Shown here piece after piece: positions 17,497 to 27,303 of a stretch of 64,000 bases of DNA; the stretch's first letter is position 1, and every line of letters begins with the position of its first letter. Source of the DNA: DASQUK01 sp963813485 (GTDB lineage: Bacteria > Actinomycetota > Acidimicrobiia > Acidimicrobiales > VFJN01); NCBI GenBank assembly GCA_963813485.1, contig CAWEZE010000029.1:98653-162652 (forward strand). Direction: 5' to 3'. Under the pieces are notes generated by a model. The model saw only the letters and a list, made by a program, of their open reading frames with translations, had not been told where the DNA came from and made no database searches. The position numbers were made by a program, and so were the translations under genes.

Positions 17497-17799
17497 TCAG
17501 CTCACCAGCCGTACCAGCGCGGTGGCCGCCGCGGCGCTGACCACCACGACCACGAACGGCGCCCGCCGCCACGTGGCGATGAGCGCTACCGCCAGCCCCA
17601 CGGCTCGGGCGTCGAGCACCAGGCGCCGGTCTCCGGCGAACGTGTTGACGGCCACGAGCGCGGGCAGAAGTGCGGCCGGCAGGAGTCCCGCCATCTGCAG
17701 GAGTCGCCCCCCGGCGGATCGGGGACCGAGCACGACCAGCCCGAGCGCCTTCAGGGCGTAGGCGGCCGCGCCCAGCGCCAGCAGCGCCGACCAACTCAT
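17497..17799 (-). CDS. azlD: AzlD-type branched-chain amino acid exporter subunit
   Basis: 100 aa with four hydrophobic segments. The small partner of AzlC; together they export branched-chain amino acids. It overlaps the azlC stop by 4 bp (ATGA), the normal arrangement. Assignment rests on size, the GRLLQMAGLLPAALLPALVA segment, and its neighbour. Confidence 0.82.
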   Translation of the reverse strand: MSWSALLALGAAAYALKALGLVVLGPRSAGGRLLQMAGLLPAALLPALVAVNTFAGDRRLVLDARAVGLAVALIATWRRAPFVVVVVSAAAATALVRLVS

Positions 17800-18548
17800 G
17801 CCTCGGCGCCGTCCCCAGGTCCGCGGGAAACGAACAGCGCCGGCACCACCCCGGCGGCGGCGGCGACGATCGGGACACCGGCGGGCGTGAAGGGGACGAG
17901 CAGCAGTGCGATGGCGGTGCCCGTGGCCGCGGCCACCCGGCCCGCCCGGGATGCCAGGTGGGGAACGGCCAGCGCGACATACCCCGCCGGGAAGGCGGCG
18001 TCGAGCCCGAAGGCCTCGGGGTCGCCGATCGCGTCACCGGCGATCGCCCCCAGGGCCGTGCTGATGTTCCAGCACAAGAACACGGCGATGCCCGTGATCC
18101 AGAACGCCTGCTCGCGGGCGGCGGGGCTCGACTGGGCGGTGGCCATCGCCGTCGTCTCGTCGATGACGAGCTGGGCCGCGACGAGGCGCCGCCCTAGGCC
18201 CCGGCCCGGCCCGCGCCGGGCGCGGGCGGATTGCCCGGTGACGCGGCGGGCGAGCGTGGGCGCCAGGGCCACGCCGTAGGCGGCGTTGCGGGCGGCCAGC
18301 AGCAGCGCCGAGCTGAAGGCCGACGCCAGCGATCCACCCGAAGCCAGGATCCCCACGACGGCGAACTGGCTGGCCCCCGTGAACACCACCAGCGACATGA
18401 CACAGGCCTGGGCCACGGACAGCCCGGCGGTGGTGGCAAGCACGCCGAACGACGTCCCGAACACGCCAACGGCCACGCCCAGCACCCAGGCGTCGCGGCG
18501 CACACTCGCTTCGAGCGCACCGGACGGGTGCGCCGGGCGACCGCCCAC
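17796..18548 (-). CDS. azlC: AzlC-type branched-chain amino acid exporter, large subunit
   Basis: 250 aa, multi-pass inner-membrane protein. Family landmarks: GVFGTSFGVLATTAGLSVAQA, SLVVFTGASQFAVVGILASGG, and AARNAAYGVALAP. It exports branched-chain amino acids or analogues with AzlD, which overlaps its 3' end. Confidence 0.88.
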   Translation of the reverse strand: MGGRPAHPSGALEASVRRDAWVLGVAVGVFGTSFGVLATTAGLSVAQACVMSLVVFTGASQFAVVGILASGGSLASAFSSALLLAARNAAYGVALAPTLARRVTGQSARARRGPGRGLGRRLVAAQLVIDETTAMATAQSSPAAREQAFWITGIAVFLCWNISTALGAIAGDAIGDPEAFGLDAAFPAGYVALAVPHLASRAGRVAAATGTAIALLLVPFTPAGVPIVAAAAGVVPALFVSRGPGDGAEA

Positions 18549-18592
18549 GGCGTTCAGAGGCCCAGCGGGCGGGATGCTCCGAAGGGCACCCC

Positions 18593-18681
18593 CGCGTGGG
18601 AATTTGTCGCCGGGTCGCAGCTCAACAGCTGGGCCTCCCGGCAGCGCTGACCACGGTGAGCCAAGATCACGTACCTATCCG
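18593..18681 (+). repeat. Dispersed repeat element, partial copy
   Basis: From CGCGTGGGAATTTG to CCTATCCG this matches the right-hand two thirds of the complete element (reverse complement of 39253-39345) with scattered mismatches, including CAGCTCAACAGCT and CCCGGCAGCGCTGACCAC. It occupies the gap between azlC and the amidase. The rest of this 140-bp gap shows nothing else. Confidence 0.8.
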
Positions 18682-18687
18682 AACTCT

Positions 18688-20088
18688 TCAGTCGAGCGGG
18701 GGAACGCGATAGCCGGCACCGCAGGCGTCGGCCAGCAGGCCGGCGGCGACGATCGCCTCCCGGTCGTGGTACCAGGGAGCAACCACCTGGAGCCCGACGG
18801 GCATGCCGGTGGTAGCGGTGAACCCGACCGGGGGCACGGCAGACGGCAGGCCCATGATGCCGATGAGCCCGGTCCAGCTGATGAGGGACGGGTAGGGACG
18901 GTCGACGCCGTCGATGTCGATGGTCCGGTCGATGAAGTCCCCCTGCTGGTTGTGCGGGAAGGCTTCGACCGGGAGTACCGGGCACAGCAGCAGGTCGTAG
19001 GCGTCGAACCACTCGGCCCATGCCCGGCGCAACCCGGCGCGCCGGTCGAGCGCGTGGAGCCAGTTCAGGTGGCCACCGGCCACCACCTCGCCCAGTGCCG
19101 GGTCCATGCTGGGGCTGACGGCGGCACCGACCGCCTCCATGAACAGGGTCACCTGCTCGTCGAAGGCGACGTCGGGGTGTGCCTCCTCCGCCCTGGCGCC
19201 GGCGTCGGCCAGAGCGTCGACGGCGCGGTCCGCCACGGCGCGCACCTCGGCACCGAGCGGGACGCTGGGCTCGTCCAGCCACACGCCCACTCGGTAGTCG
19301 GCCAGGCTCGTCGCCCTCGACCCAGGCAGCTCGAGCCGCCAGCCGACAGCATCCTCGTCCAGGGGTCCGGCGACGACGTCCAGCAGCAGCTCGAGGTCGT
19401 CGGCGCTGCGGGCGAGGGGTCCCAACACGTTGATGTCGGGGTCGGACACTCCCCCGCCGACGCGATCGAGGTAGCCACGCTGGGGCACGACGCCGTAGGT
19501 GGTCTTGAGCCCGAACACGCCGCAGCAATGCGCCGGGACCCGCACCGAGCCACCGATGTCGGTGCCCAGCTCGAAGCTGGTGAGTCCTGCCGCCACGGCG
19601 GCCGCAGCGCCGCCCGAGGAGCCGCCTGGGACCCGGGCCGGGTCCCAGGGATTGTTGGTGGTGCCGAAGACCTCGTTGTAGGTCTGCAAGTCACCCGACC
19701 AGCGCGGGACGTTGGTCTTCCCGAACACGACCGCACCCGCCGCCCGCAACCGGGCCACCGCGGGCGCGTCTGCCGCCGGCAGGTGGTCGGTCAACTCGAC
19801 GGCACCGCCAGTCGAGCGCACGCCGGCGACCTCGAGGGCGTCCTTGACGGTGATGGGCAAGCCGTGGAGCGGTCCGGTGGTCTCGCCACGGGCCGTCGCC
19901 TCGTCGGCCGCCGCCGCCCGTTCCCCGGCCCGTTCGGCGTCGAGAGTCACGACGGCGTTGAGCTTGGGGTCGATGCGGTCGATGCGGTCGAGGGCGATGG
20001 ACAGCAACTCGCGGCTGGCGATCTCCCGACGGCGGACCGCGTCGGCCAGCTGTCCCGCCGTCCAGGTGAGCACGTCGTCGCTTGGCAT
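18688..20088 (-). CDS. Amidase (amidase-signature family)
   Basis: 466 aa from the ATG at 20088 (GTG 20103 also in frame). It hydrolyses carboxamides; the substrate is unknown. The Ser-cisSer-Lys triad is visible: Lys in HGLPITVKDALEVAG, then VPGGSSGGAAAAVAAGL, then ELGTDIGGSVRVPAHCCGVFG (nucleophile Ser). No signal peptide. It may be separated from the kinase gene upstream by its own promoter. Confidence 0.93.
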   Translation of the reverse strand: MPSDDVLTWTAGQLADAVRRREIASRELLSIALDRIDRIDPKLNAVVTLDAERAGERAAAADEATARGETTGPLHGLPITVKDALEVAGVRSTGGAVELTDHLPAADAPAVARLRAAGAVVFGKTNVPRWSGDLQTYNEVFGTTNNPWDPARVPGGSSGGAAAAVAAGLTSFELGTDIGGSVRVPAHCCGVFGLKTTYGVVPQRGYLDRVGGGVSDPDINVLGPLARSADDLELLLDVVAGPLDEDAVGWRLELPGSRATSLADYRVGVWLDEPSVPLGAEVRAVADRAVDALADAGARAEEAHPDVAFDEQVTLFMEAVGAAVSPSMDPALGEVVAGGHLNWLHALDRRAGLRRAWAEWFDAYDLLLCPVLPVEAFPHNQQGDFIDRTIDIDGVDRPYPSLISWTGLIGIMGLPSAVPPVGFTATTGMPVGLQVVAPWYHDREAIVAAGLLADACGAGYRVPPLD

Positions 20089-20124
20089 GCGCCTTGATAC
20101 CACCGGCCGGCGCCGAGGCCGCCC

Positions 20125-22996
20125 TCAGTTGTCGGGCGAGCCCGGGCGAGGCTTGGTCTCGTCGAGCCCGCGCTGAACTCCGGCGGTGAAGCTCGTCAGG
20201 AAGCTGTAGACGTCGTCCGGGGATCGTCGCCCGTCGGACGCCGTGGGCGACGGTCGCCTAGGCGCGGGCCCGGCCGCCGGCTGGCCGTCACCGCCCGCCT
20301 GCGCCCGGCGCAGCAGCGTGGGATCGGTCGGGGGCATCTGCGCGCCCCGGACCCGGTGGGTCAGTGGCGGGGCCGGAGGCACCGGCGGGGACAACGATCC
20401 GGGTGCCTGTGACGGGGAGGGCGCGGCCGGCGGTGGGCCAATCGGCCCGGGCGAGCGGAGGTCGAGGCGACGGTCTCCCGGCTCGGATCCGGGCGCCGCG
20501 GCCCACGGGGGCGGGAACGTGTTGCCTCGCGGCGCTCGTGGAGGCCCCACGCCCTGAGACGGCGGGGCCGTCTGTTCCCGGCTCCGGTTGGTGCCGGCCA
20601 CGCGGCTGAGCGACGCCAACAGGTCCTCGTTGGGGTCGGCCTGGGCGGCGGCCGGCCGCACACCGTCGCCGGGCCGTGAAGGCCGCTTCACCAGCCCGCT
20701 GGCGGTGCGGGTGGGCTGGTTCGGTGGCGGCAGCCACGCTGGCGGTGCCGGCTCCCCTGGAGCGGGGGTGTCGAAGACCGACCGCGAGGCCGCCGCCGAT
20801 TCGTAGCCCGACGACAACGTCGCCGGCTCCACGGGCCCCCATGCCGGGGCGGGCGGCGAGACGGGACCGCGGGGCCCAGGCCGCCGGCTGTGGCTCGGGT
20901 GCGGGCGACGGCGGCAGCGCCGGACCGCCGCCCCGGAGCGCCACGCCGGACGGCCGCATCCCCTGGGGCGGAGTCACCGGCGCACTGGTCACGGCGTCGG
21001 TGGTGAGCAGGGGGGCCGGGATGTGGACGGTGGCGGTGATGCCGTTGCCCGGCGAGTTGTCCAGGCGGACGCCGATGCCGTGGCGGGCGGCCAGGTTCCC
21101 GGCCACGTAGTGGCCGAGGTACTTCGACGGCGCGATCGTGAACGACTCGGCGCCGGCCAGCCGACGGTTGGCGGCCTCGACGTCGGCCGCGGTCATGCCC
21201 AGACCGGAGTCGATGATCGCCAGCGTGTACGCGCCCTGGCGGTCCCGCTCCCCGTCGCTCTGGTGGGCATGAGCCGGCACCCCGTCGCGGCCCTTGGTCG
21301 GCGGAAGGGCCTGCGGACCGTTGGCCCGGACCCCGGGACGCAAGCGGCCGCGGATGTCGACGGTCTGGTCGGGGGGTGAGAACACGAGGGCGTTCTCGAT
21401 CAGTTCGGCCAACAGGTGGGCCAGGTCGGCGGCGGCGGCGCCGACGATGGTGGCGGGTTCGACGCCCCGGACCGTGACCCGCTGGTAGTCCTCCACCTCA
21501 CCCAACGCCGCCCGGATCACGTCGGTCAACCGCACCGGCGCGGCCCACTTGCGGGGCGGTTCCACCCCCGCCAGCACCAGCAGCGACTCGGCGTTGCGGC
21601 GCATCCGGGTGGCCAGGTGATCCAAGCGGAACAGGTTCGACAACGTGTCCGGGCTGGTCTCGTTGGTCTCGAGTTCGGTGATGAAGTCGAGCTGGCGGCC
21701 CAGCAGGTTCTGGTTGCGGCGGCCCAGGTTGACGAACGAGTCGGCGATGTTGCGGCGCAGCACCGCCTGCTCCACCGCCAGGTCCAGCGCCGTGTCCTGG
21801 ACCGTGTTGAGGGCCTCGGCGACGTCGGAGACCTCGTCGCGGGTCTGCACCGCCACCGGGTCCACCTCGGGGACCTCGACGTCCTCGCCCAACGGCGTGT
21901 CCAGGATGTCGAGCACCGCCTCGGGCAGCCGGTGGTCCGCCATCGCCGTCGCCTGACGGGTCAGCGACCGCAGCGGCCGCGTGATCGACCGCGACACCAG
22001 CCAGGTGATGACCAACGCCGCCACCAGCGTGGTGGCCGCCAGCACGATGTACCAGCGCTGCCGCACCTCGGCGGCGTGGCTGAGATCGTCGGCGCGGGTA
22101 ACGACGTCGTCGGCGAGTCGGTCGCGCATCCCCCCGTAGCCTTCGTCGGGCGGAAGGCTGATCAGATCGAGGATGCCCTGCACGTCATCGATCTTGCCGG
22201 TGGTGATGGCCTGGTCCACCTGCGCGGACAGCTGCGTCACCATCTCCTCGGGGTACAGCTCGTCGACGAGGGCGGCGTAGGGCTCCCCGATGTCGAGGAT
22301 GTCGCGGTTGTTTCGCTCGAAGGTGGATCGCGCCTGGGAGATGGCGGTGATCTCGGCAGGCGTGTCGACGGCACCACTCTCGAGCGTCACGCCGATGACG
22401 GTCAGGCGGATCAGGTCCGCCTGGTCCTCCACCTGCCGGGTGGCGAGGTCGACGACGGCCGCGCCCTGGCGCAGCTCGGGGTTGTCGATGGCCGCCACCA
22501 CGAGGCCGTTGGCGTCGAGGAGCGGTTGGATCAGCTCCGAGTACCGCCCGTAGAACTCGTTGGCCGTGCCGATGTTGGTGAGGTCCTTCGTCCCGGAGAA
22601 GGCGTCGATCTCGGCGCGGACGCTCTCCAGCCCGGCGAGCGCCTCCAACGCCGGCAGGAACGCATCGCGGACGGGCTGCTCCTCGTCCGCCAGCTCGGCC
22701 TCGAAGGCGGCGATGGCGGCGTCGGTCTCGGCGCGGGTGCCCTCGTAGCCCTCGGTCTCGAGCACGTACGTGTCCTCCTGCCCGACCAGCTCGACGGAGG
22801 CCCAGCTGCGCTCGTTCTGCAGCGTCGTGATGAGACCCTGGTGCCCGGTGGCTGCCTTGGCGAGGTTGCTCTCACTGCGCACGTCGTCCGCCTCGCCGGT
22901 GGACTGCGCTACCTCCAGGGCGGTGACGATCGCCAGGGCGAAGAGGGGCATAGCCAGCGCTGCCGCCAGCTTCATACGGATCGGTATGCGACGCAC
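20125..22996 (-). CDS. NIT-domain sensor histidine kinase-like protein (CvnA-type), one frameshift
   Basis: About 957 aa in total. N-terminal membrane helix (residues 8-28), then a nitrate/nitrite-sensing (NIT) extracytoplasmic domain to about 320, a second helix (IVLAATTLVAALVITWLVSR), HAMP, a helical dimer region (VNLGRRNQNLLGRQLDFI), and an ATPase with LAELIENALVFSPPDQ, DSGLGMT and LGHYVAGNLAARHGIGV. This resembles CvnA of Streptomyces conservons. The Pro-rich tail is shifted by one base near 20830-20900; the resumed frame ends YSFLTSFTAGVQRGLDE. Usual conservon partners (roadblock protein, DUF742, GTPase) are absent nearby. Confidence 0.82.
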
Positions 22997-23133
22997 CTAC
23001 GCTTCCCCCTGGCGTTTCGGCGGCGCGTGCGTCCCCACCCAACGCATGGCCAGCGACTCAGAGCGTCATGATCGCAGATCGCGGCCCCGCCTGTCGTCAT
23101 TTGGGGGCCGAATGGTCGAGCAAATTCTCGGTG

Positions 23134-24351
23134 CTAGAGGATCGCGCCCTTCACTTTGAGATCGAGAAGCTGGTCCGTGTCGAGCCCGAGCAGCTCCCGG
23201 AGAACCTCGTCGGTGTGTTCGCCATGGTCAGGGCCCCGCGTCAGGTCCGGGGGGGTCTCGTCGAACTGCAGCGGCGACGGCACCATGCGAAACGTCGTGC
23301 CGCTCCGGGCCACGACGTCGCGCACGTAGCCGTTGGCAACCACCTGCGGGTCCTCGAGCAGCTCCCCGGGGGTCTCGACCGGCGCCCACACGCCCTCGAC
23401 ATCCATCAGCACCGCCCGCCACTCGTCGAAGGTACGGGTTGCGAAGATTGCGTCCAGCGTCTCCACGCACGCCCGGCTGTTCTCGGCGCGAGCGGCGGCG
23501 GTGGCGAAGCGCTCGTCATCGACCAGCTCGGGGTGCCCGACCTTGGTGACGAACTCGGGCCAGTAGCGATCCGACTGCAGCATGATCAGCGACAGGAAGC
23601 GGCCATCGCTCGTCCGGTAGGTGTTCACGATCGGGTTGGGAACCTCATGGCGATCGAAGCTGGGCATCTTGCCGAGCCCGAACAGCCCCGCTGCCAGCAC
23701 ACTGGCCGACGTGGCCCACAGCGCGGTCGCCAGCAGTGAGTTGTCGACGACCAGGGCCTCTCCGGTGCGCTCGCGGTGGTAGAGGGCGGCCGAGATCCCG
23801 CCGGCGATCATGGCCCCGCCGATGAGGTCGCCGAAGGCCGGACCCGGCTGTCCGATCGGCCACTCCAACCCCGCCGGCGTCGCGATATCGGCCACCGCCC
23901 GGGCCCAGAACGAGCAGCCGTCGTACCCGCCCCGGTCGGCCTCCGGCCCACGCTGGCCCTGACCGGAGCCGCGCACGTAGATGATGCCGGGGTTCGCGGC
24001 GCGCACGTCGTCCACCTCCAACCGCAGCGCCTTGCGGGCCGGGGGGAGGAAGTTGGTGAGGAACACGTCGCTCTCGGCCGCCAACCGCATCAGGAGGTCG
24101 TGGCCCTCGCCCGTGCGCAGGTCGATGGCGACGCTCCGCTTGCCCCGGTTCGGCAGCTCGATCATGTGGTTGACGCCCCCGGGTCCGCTCGGCACCAGAC
24201 CCGACGACACCAAGCCTCGCTGCGGGTCCCCCGATTCCGGGTGTTCGATCTTGATGACGTCGGCGCCCCACTCGGCCAGCACCGCGCCCGCCGACGGTAC
24301 GTAGGTCCACGCCGCCACCTCGAGCACGCGAACGCCGTCCATGATCCCCAT
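23134..24351 (-). CDS. CaiB/BaiF family (class III) CoA-transferase
   Basis: 405 aa. It transfers CoA to a carboxylic acid. Landmarks: MDGVRVLEVAAWTYVPSAGA, WGADVIKIEHPESGDPQRG, PNRGKRSVAIDL, TNFLPPARKAL, and YVRGSGQGQRGP. A close paralog lies at 34777-35997. It diverges from an amidohydrolase gene across a 247-bp region with two TGAC-N6-GTCA-like sites, suggesting joint control. Confidence 0.92.
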   Translation of the reverse strand: MGIMDGVRVLEVAAWTYVPSAGAVLAEWGADVIKIEHPESGDPQRGLVSSGLVPSGPGGVNHMIELPNRGKRSVAIDLRTGEGHDLLMRLAAESDVFLTNFLPPARKALRLEVDDVRAANPGIIYVRGSGQGQRGPEADRGGYDGCSFWARAVADIATPAGLEWPIGQPGPAFGDLIGGAMIAGGISAALYHRERTGEALVVDNSLLATALWATSASVLAAGLFGLGKMPSFDRHEVPNPIVNTYRTSDGRFLSLIMLQSDRYWPEFVTKVGHPELVDDERFATAAARAENSRACVETLDAIFATRTFDEWRAVLMDVEGVWAPVETPGELLEDPQVVANGYVRDVVARSGTTFRMVPSPLQFDETPPDLTRGPDHGEHTDEVLRELLGLDTDQLLDLKVKGAIL

Positions 24352-24388
24352 TGGTGACTACCCCTCTCGCGCCGTGACGGTCCGGCAG

Positions 24389-24402
24389 TGACACGACGGT
24401 TA
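24389..24402. promoter_or_regulatory. Degenerate TGAC-N6-GTyA site upstream of the CoA-transferase
   Basis: TGACACGACGGTTA followed by GAA. It differs from the perfect motif at one base, and the AGAA that follows also follows two perfect sites. It lies 38 bp upstream of the CoA-transferase start. Confidence 0.4.
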
Positions 24403-24488
24403 GAAACCGTAGTGCCGTCCGATCCGATCTCGGGGCGAGGGAGCGCGTGCCGGCGGGTCCCGCGCGGCGAGCCGACGCTCCGGTCGAT

Positions 24489-24502
24489 TGACGCACCTGT
24501 CA
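24489..24502. promoter_or_regulatory. TGAC-N6-GTCA operator-like site before the amidohydrolase
   Basis: TGACGCACCTGTCA, followed by GAA. It lies about 97 bp upstream of the amidohydrolase GTG and is one of six perfect occurrences in upstream regions of this window. Confidence 0.55.
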
Positions 24503-24522
24503 GAAACGCCTTACGCTCTCGC

Positions 24523-24564
24523 CTGGCCACCCTCGGCCACATCGGCTGGCCACCCTCGGCCACA
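24523..24564 (+). repeat. Two 19-bp direct repeats in the divergent promoter region
   Basis: CTGGCCACCCTCGGCCACA occurs at 24523-24541 and 24546-24564 with a 23-bp period. Each contains a GGCC-N6-GGCC core. They lie between the operator-like site at 24489 and the amidohydrolase ribosome-binding site, a suitable place for an activator or repressor. Confidence 0.7.
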
Positions 24565-24598
24565 GGTGACATTCCCCTGCACGACTGAGAGGTACGAC

Positions 24599-25792
24599 GT
24601 GCCTTCCCGATCGCTGGACTTCGACGTCTTCGACGCCGACAACCACATGTACGAGACGAAGGAAGCGCTGACCCAGCACGTCCCCGACCAGTACACCGGC
24701 GTCATCGACTACGTCGAGGTCAAGGGCCGCACCAAGATCGTCGTCAACGGCACCATCAGCGAGTACATCCCCAACCCCACCTTCGACGTCATCGCCAAGC
24801 CTGGGGCACAGGAGGAGTACTTCAAGCAGGGCAACCCCGAGGGCAAGAGCTACCGCGAGATCATCGGCGAGCCGATGCGGGCCATCCCCGCGTTTCGGGA
24901 GCCCGGCCCCCGCCTCGAGCTGATGGACGAGCTGGGAATCGATCGGGCCCTGATGTTCCCCACCCTCGCCAGCCTGGTCGAAGAGCGTCTGCGCGACGAC
25001 GTGCGCGCCACCCACGCCATCATCCACGCCCTCAACCAGTGGATGCTCGAGACGTGGACCTACGACTACGAGGGCCGCATCTTTCCGACGCCGGTCATCA
25101 CGCTGCCGATCGTCCAGCGCGCCATCGAGGAGCTCGAGTGGGTGGCGGCGCGGGGCGCCAAGGTGGTGCTCATCCGGCCGGCGCCGGTGCCGAGCCCCGA
25201 CGGGACCTCCCGCTCCCCCGGGCTCCCCGAGTTCGACCCGTTCTGGCAGCGGGTCGTCGACCTCGGCGTGCTGGTCGCGATGCACGCGTCCGACAGCGGC
25301 TACGCCCGCTATGTGAACGACTGGGAGGGCACCCGCGAGTTCCTGCCCTTCAAGCTCAGCGCGTTCCGGTCCGTCGCCATGGGCCACCGGCCCATCGAGG
25401 ACACCATGGCGGCGATGATCTGCCACGGTGCCCTGTCCCGGTTCCCGGATCTGCGGATCGCCGTCGTCGAGAACGGCAGCGGGTTCGTCCGGCCCCTCTT
25501 CCACAACCTGAACGAGGCCTACCGGATGATGCCGCAGGGGTTCATGGAGCACCCCATCGACGTGTTCAAGCGCAACGTCTACGTCCATCCCTTCCACGAG
25601 GAGGACATCAGGGGCCTCGTCGAGCTGCTCGGCGCCGACCACGTCCTGTTCGGGTCGGACTTCCCGCACCCCGAGGGCATGGCCGATCCCATCACCTACG
25701 TCGACGAGCTCGACGGGATGGCCCGAGACGACGTCGTGAAGATCATGGGTGGAAACCTGGCCGGGCTCATGGGGATCGGCGTCGCCGCCTGA
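24599..25792 (+). CDS. Amidohydrolase family protein (amidohydrolase_2 / TIM-barrel hydrolase)
   Basis: 397 aa from GTG at 24599 after GAGAGGT. Amidohydrolase_2-type barrel: DFDVFDADNHMYE (metal strand 1), RLELMDELGIDRALMFPT, VLVAMHASDSGY (metal His), and LFGSDFPHPEGM (catalytic Asp). Relatives hydrolyse or decarboxylate aromatic or cyclic acids; the substrate is unknown. A second, broken relative is at 42977-44255. It is divergent from a CoA-transferase, as expected in a degradation locus. Confidence 0.9.
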   Translation: MPSRSLDFDVFDADNHMYETKEALTQHVPDQYTGVIDYVEVKGRTKIVVNGTISEYIPNPTFDVIAKPGAQEEYFKQGNPEGKSYREIIGEPMRAIPAFREPGPRLELMDELGIDRALMFPTLASLVEERLRDDVRATHAIIHALNQWMLETWTYDYEGRIFPTPVITLPIVQRAIEELEWVAARGAKVVLIRPAPVPSPDGTSRSPGLPEFDPFWQRVVDLGVLVAMHASDSGYARYVNDWEGTREFLPFKLSAFRSVAMGHRPIEDTMAAMICHGALSRFPDLRIAVVENGSGFVRPLFHNLNEAYRMMPQGFMEHPIDVFKRNVYVHPFHEEDIRGLVELLGADHVLFGSDFPHPEGMADPITYVDELDGMARDDVVKIMGGNLAGLMGIGVAA

Positions 25793-25896
25793 CGGTTGGG
25801 CGCCCCGGCCCGGTCCCGCGGCCGGGTGGTGTTCCACCGGCAAACGTGACGGCGCTGCTAGATTTCAGGGCTCCGTCGTCGAGCTGAGAGTTGGTG

Positions 25897-27264
25897 ATGG
25901 GACCGCACGCTGCCAAGCAGCTCCCCGACGGGGATCCCACTTCGGTGCTCAGGCGGGCCCCCTTCTCCGACAATCCGCGGGTGGGCGCCCGTGGCCAGCG
26001 CGCCCATCAACGCATCCTCGAGGCGGCGCTGCGGGTGTTCGGCGAGGAGGGCTACCACCAGTGCGGCGTGATCCGGATCACCGAGGTGGCCGGATGCTCC
26101 CGGGCGGCCTTCTACCAATACTTCTCCAGCAAGGAAGACGTCTTCCGCCACCTCGCCGGGCAGGTGGCGCGCCAGCTCGTGGCGTCGGCCGAGGCGCTCG
26201 GTCCGATCACGGCGGACCTCGCCGGCTGGCAGACCCTGCGGGCCTGGGTCGCGCGCCACGGCGAGATCTACGACCGCTACGAGCCGGTGTTCGAGGCCCA
26301 CCAGGCGGCGGCCGAGAGCGACGAGGCCGTCGCCAGTGGGTCTGCCCGCATCGCCGACCGCACCGTCGCGGGCGTGCGGGCCAAGCTCACGACGTCGCTG
26401 CTGCCCAGCCGGCAGCTCGACGAGACAATCGCCATCCTGCTCGAGTGCATGACCCGGGCCCGCCGGGTCGCCGAGGTCGTCGGCGCCGCACTGATGCAAG
26501 GACCCGCCGGCGCCTCCGCGTATCCCCGCGCCCGTGTCGACGACGCGATCACCGACATCGTGCACCGGACTCTGGTCGGCCAGCTCGAGCCCGACGTGAA
26601 CGTCCACGCGCCGACGAAGCGGCGCCCGCCCCGCCTTCGGATGGGGCCGGTGATGCTCCAGGGGCTGCAGCCCGAAGACGGCCCCGAGGACCTGAGCCCC
26701 ACGGGCGCCCGCACCCTGGCGGCGCTGCTTGCCGCCGGCCACGACGTGCTCGTGGCGCGGGGCTATCACGGCACGCGGGTCGACGACATCACGCAGGCCG
26801 CAAAGGTCTCCCACGGCGCCTTCTATCGCTACTTCGACAACAAGGACCACCTGATCCGCCTTCTGACGGTGCGGGCAATCCGCACGGTGTCGGTGGCCAT
26901 GGCGGACATCCCGGACATCGCCGGAAGCCCCGCTCCGCCCGGAACTGCCGGCAAGGCGATGTCGGCGACCTTGCGCCAGTGGCTACGCCGCTACCACACC
27001 ACCCAGGCGTCGGAGACGGCCATGATCCGCGTGTGGCTCGACGCCACGGCCGACGACCCGAGCCTGCAGCCCGAGTCCGCCGCCGCGCTGGACTGGGGCC
27101 GGCGCCGGCTGGCGCGGTTCCTCGAGCCCCGCGGGTTCGGTGACGTCGACACCGAGGCGCTCGTCATGGTGGCGCTGCTCGACGCCTTCGGAGCCCGCCC
27201 ACAGGGGCCGTCCACGGTCCCCGCCACGGCCCACATCATCGAGCGCGGCTTCCTCGGGCAGTGA
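25897..27264 (+). CDS. Tandem TetR-family regulator (two HTH domains in one chain)
   Basis: 455 aa, about twice the usual TetR length. The first HTH lies near residues 30-83 (RILEAALRVFGEEGY and CSRAAFYQYFSSKEDVF). A ligand-type helical domain follows, then a second HTH near 270-325 (LLAAGHDVLVARGYHGTRV and VSHGAFYRYFDNKDHLI) with its own C-terminal domain. Start ATG at 25897 (TTG 25891 in frame). A single chain would act as a pseudo-dimer or read two half-sites. It lies inside the catabolic island and is a candidate reader of the TGAC-N6-GTCA sites; that link is inference. Confidence 0.88.
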   Translation: MGPHAAKQLPDGDPTSVLRRAPFSDNPRVGARGQRAHQRILEAALRVFGEEGYHQCGVIRITEVAGCSRAAFYQYFSSKEDVFRHLAGQVARQLVASAEALGPITADLAGWQTLRAWVARHGEIYDRYEPVFEAHQAAAESDEAVASGSARIADRTVAGVRAKLTTSLLPSRQLDETIAILLECMTRARRVAEVVGAALMQGPAGASAYPRARVDDAITDIVHRTLVGQLEPDVNVHAPTKRRPPRLRMGPVMLQGLQPEDGPEDLSPTGARTLAALLAAGHDVLVARGYHGTRVDDITQAAKVSHGAFYRYFDNKDHLIRLLTVRAIRTVSVAMADIPDIAGSPAPPGTAGKAMSATLRQWLRRYHTTQASETAMIRVWLDATADDPSLQPESAAALDWGRRRLARFLEPRGFGDVDTEALVMVALLDAFGARPQGPSTVPATAHIIERGFLGQ

Positions 27265-27303
27265 GCCGGCCCGCCCAACCGGCCCGACCAGCCGATTCGG
27301 CGA

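Noticed and set aside
21416..23071. 551-residue plus-strand frame opposite the NIT kinase
   Set aside because: Composition is that of a high-GC shadow frame; the minus strand encodes a clear kinase.
24397..24409. CGGTT-AGA-AACCG palindrome as a separate operator
   Set aside because: It overlaps the degenerate TGAC site and is short; there is no second copy.
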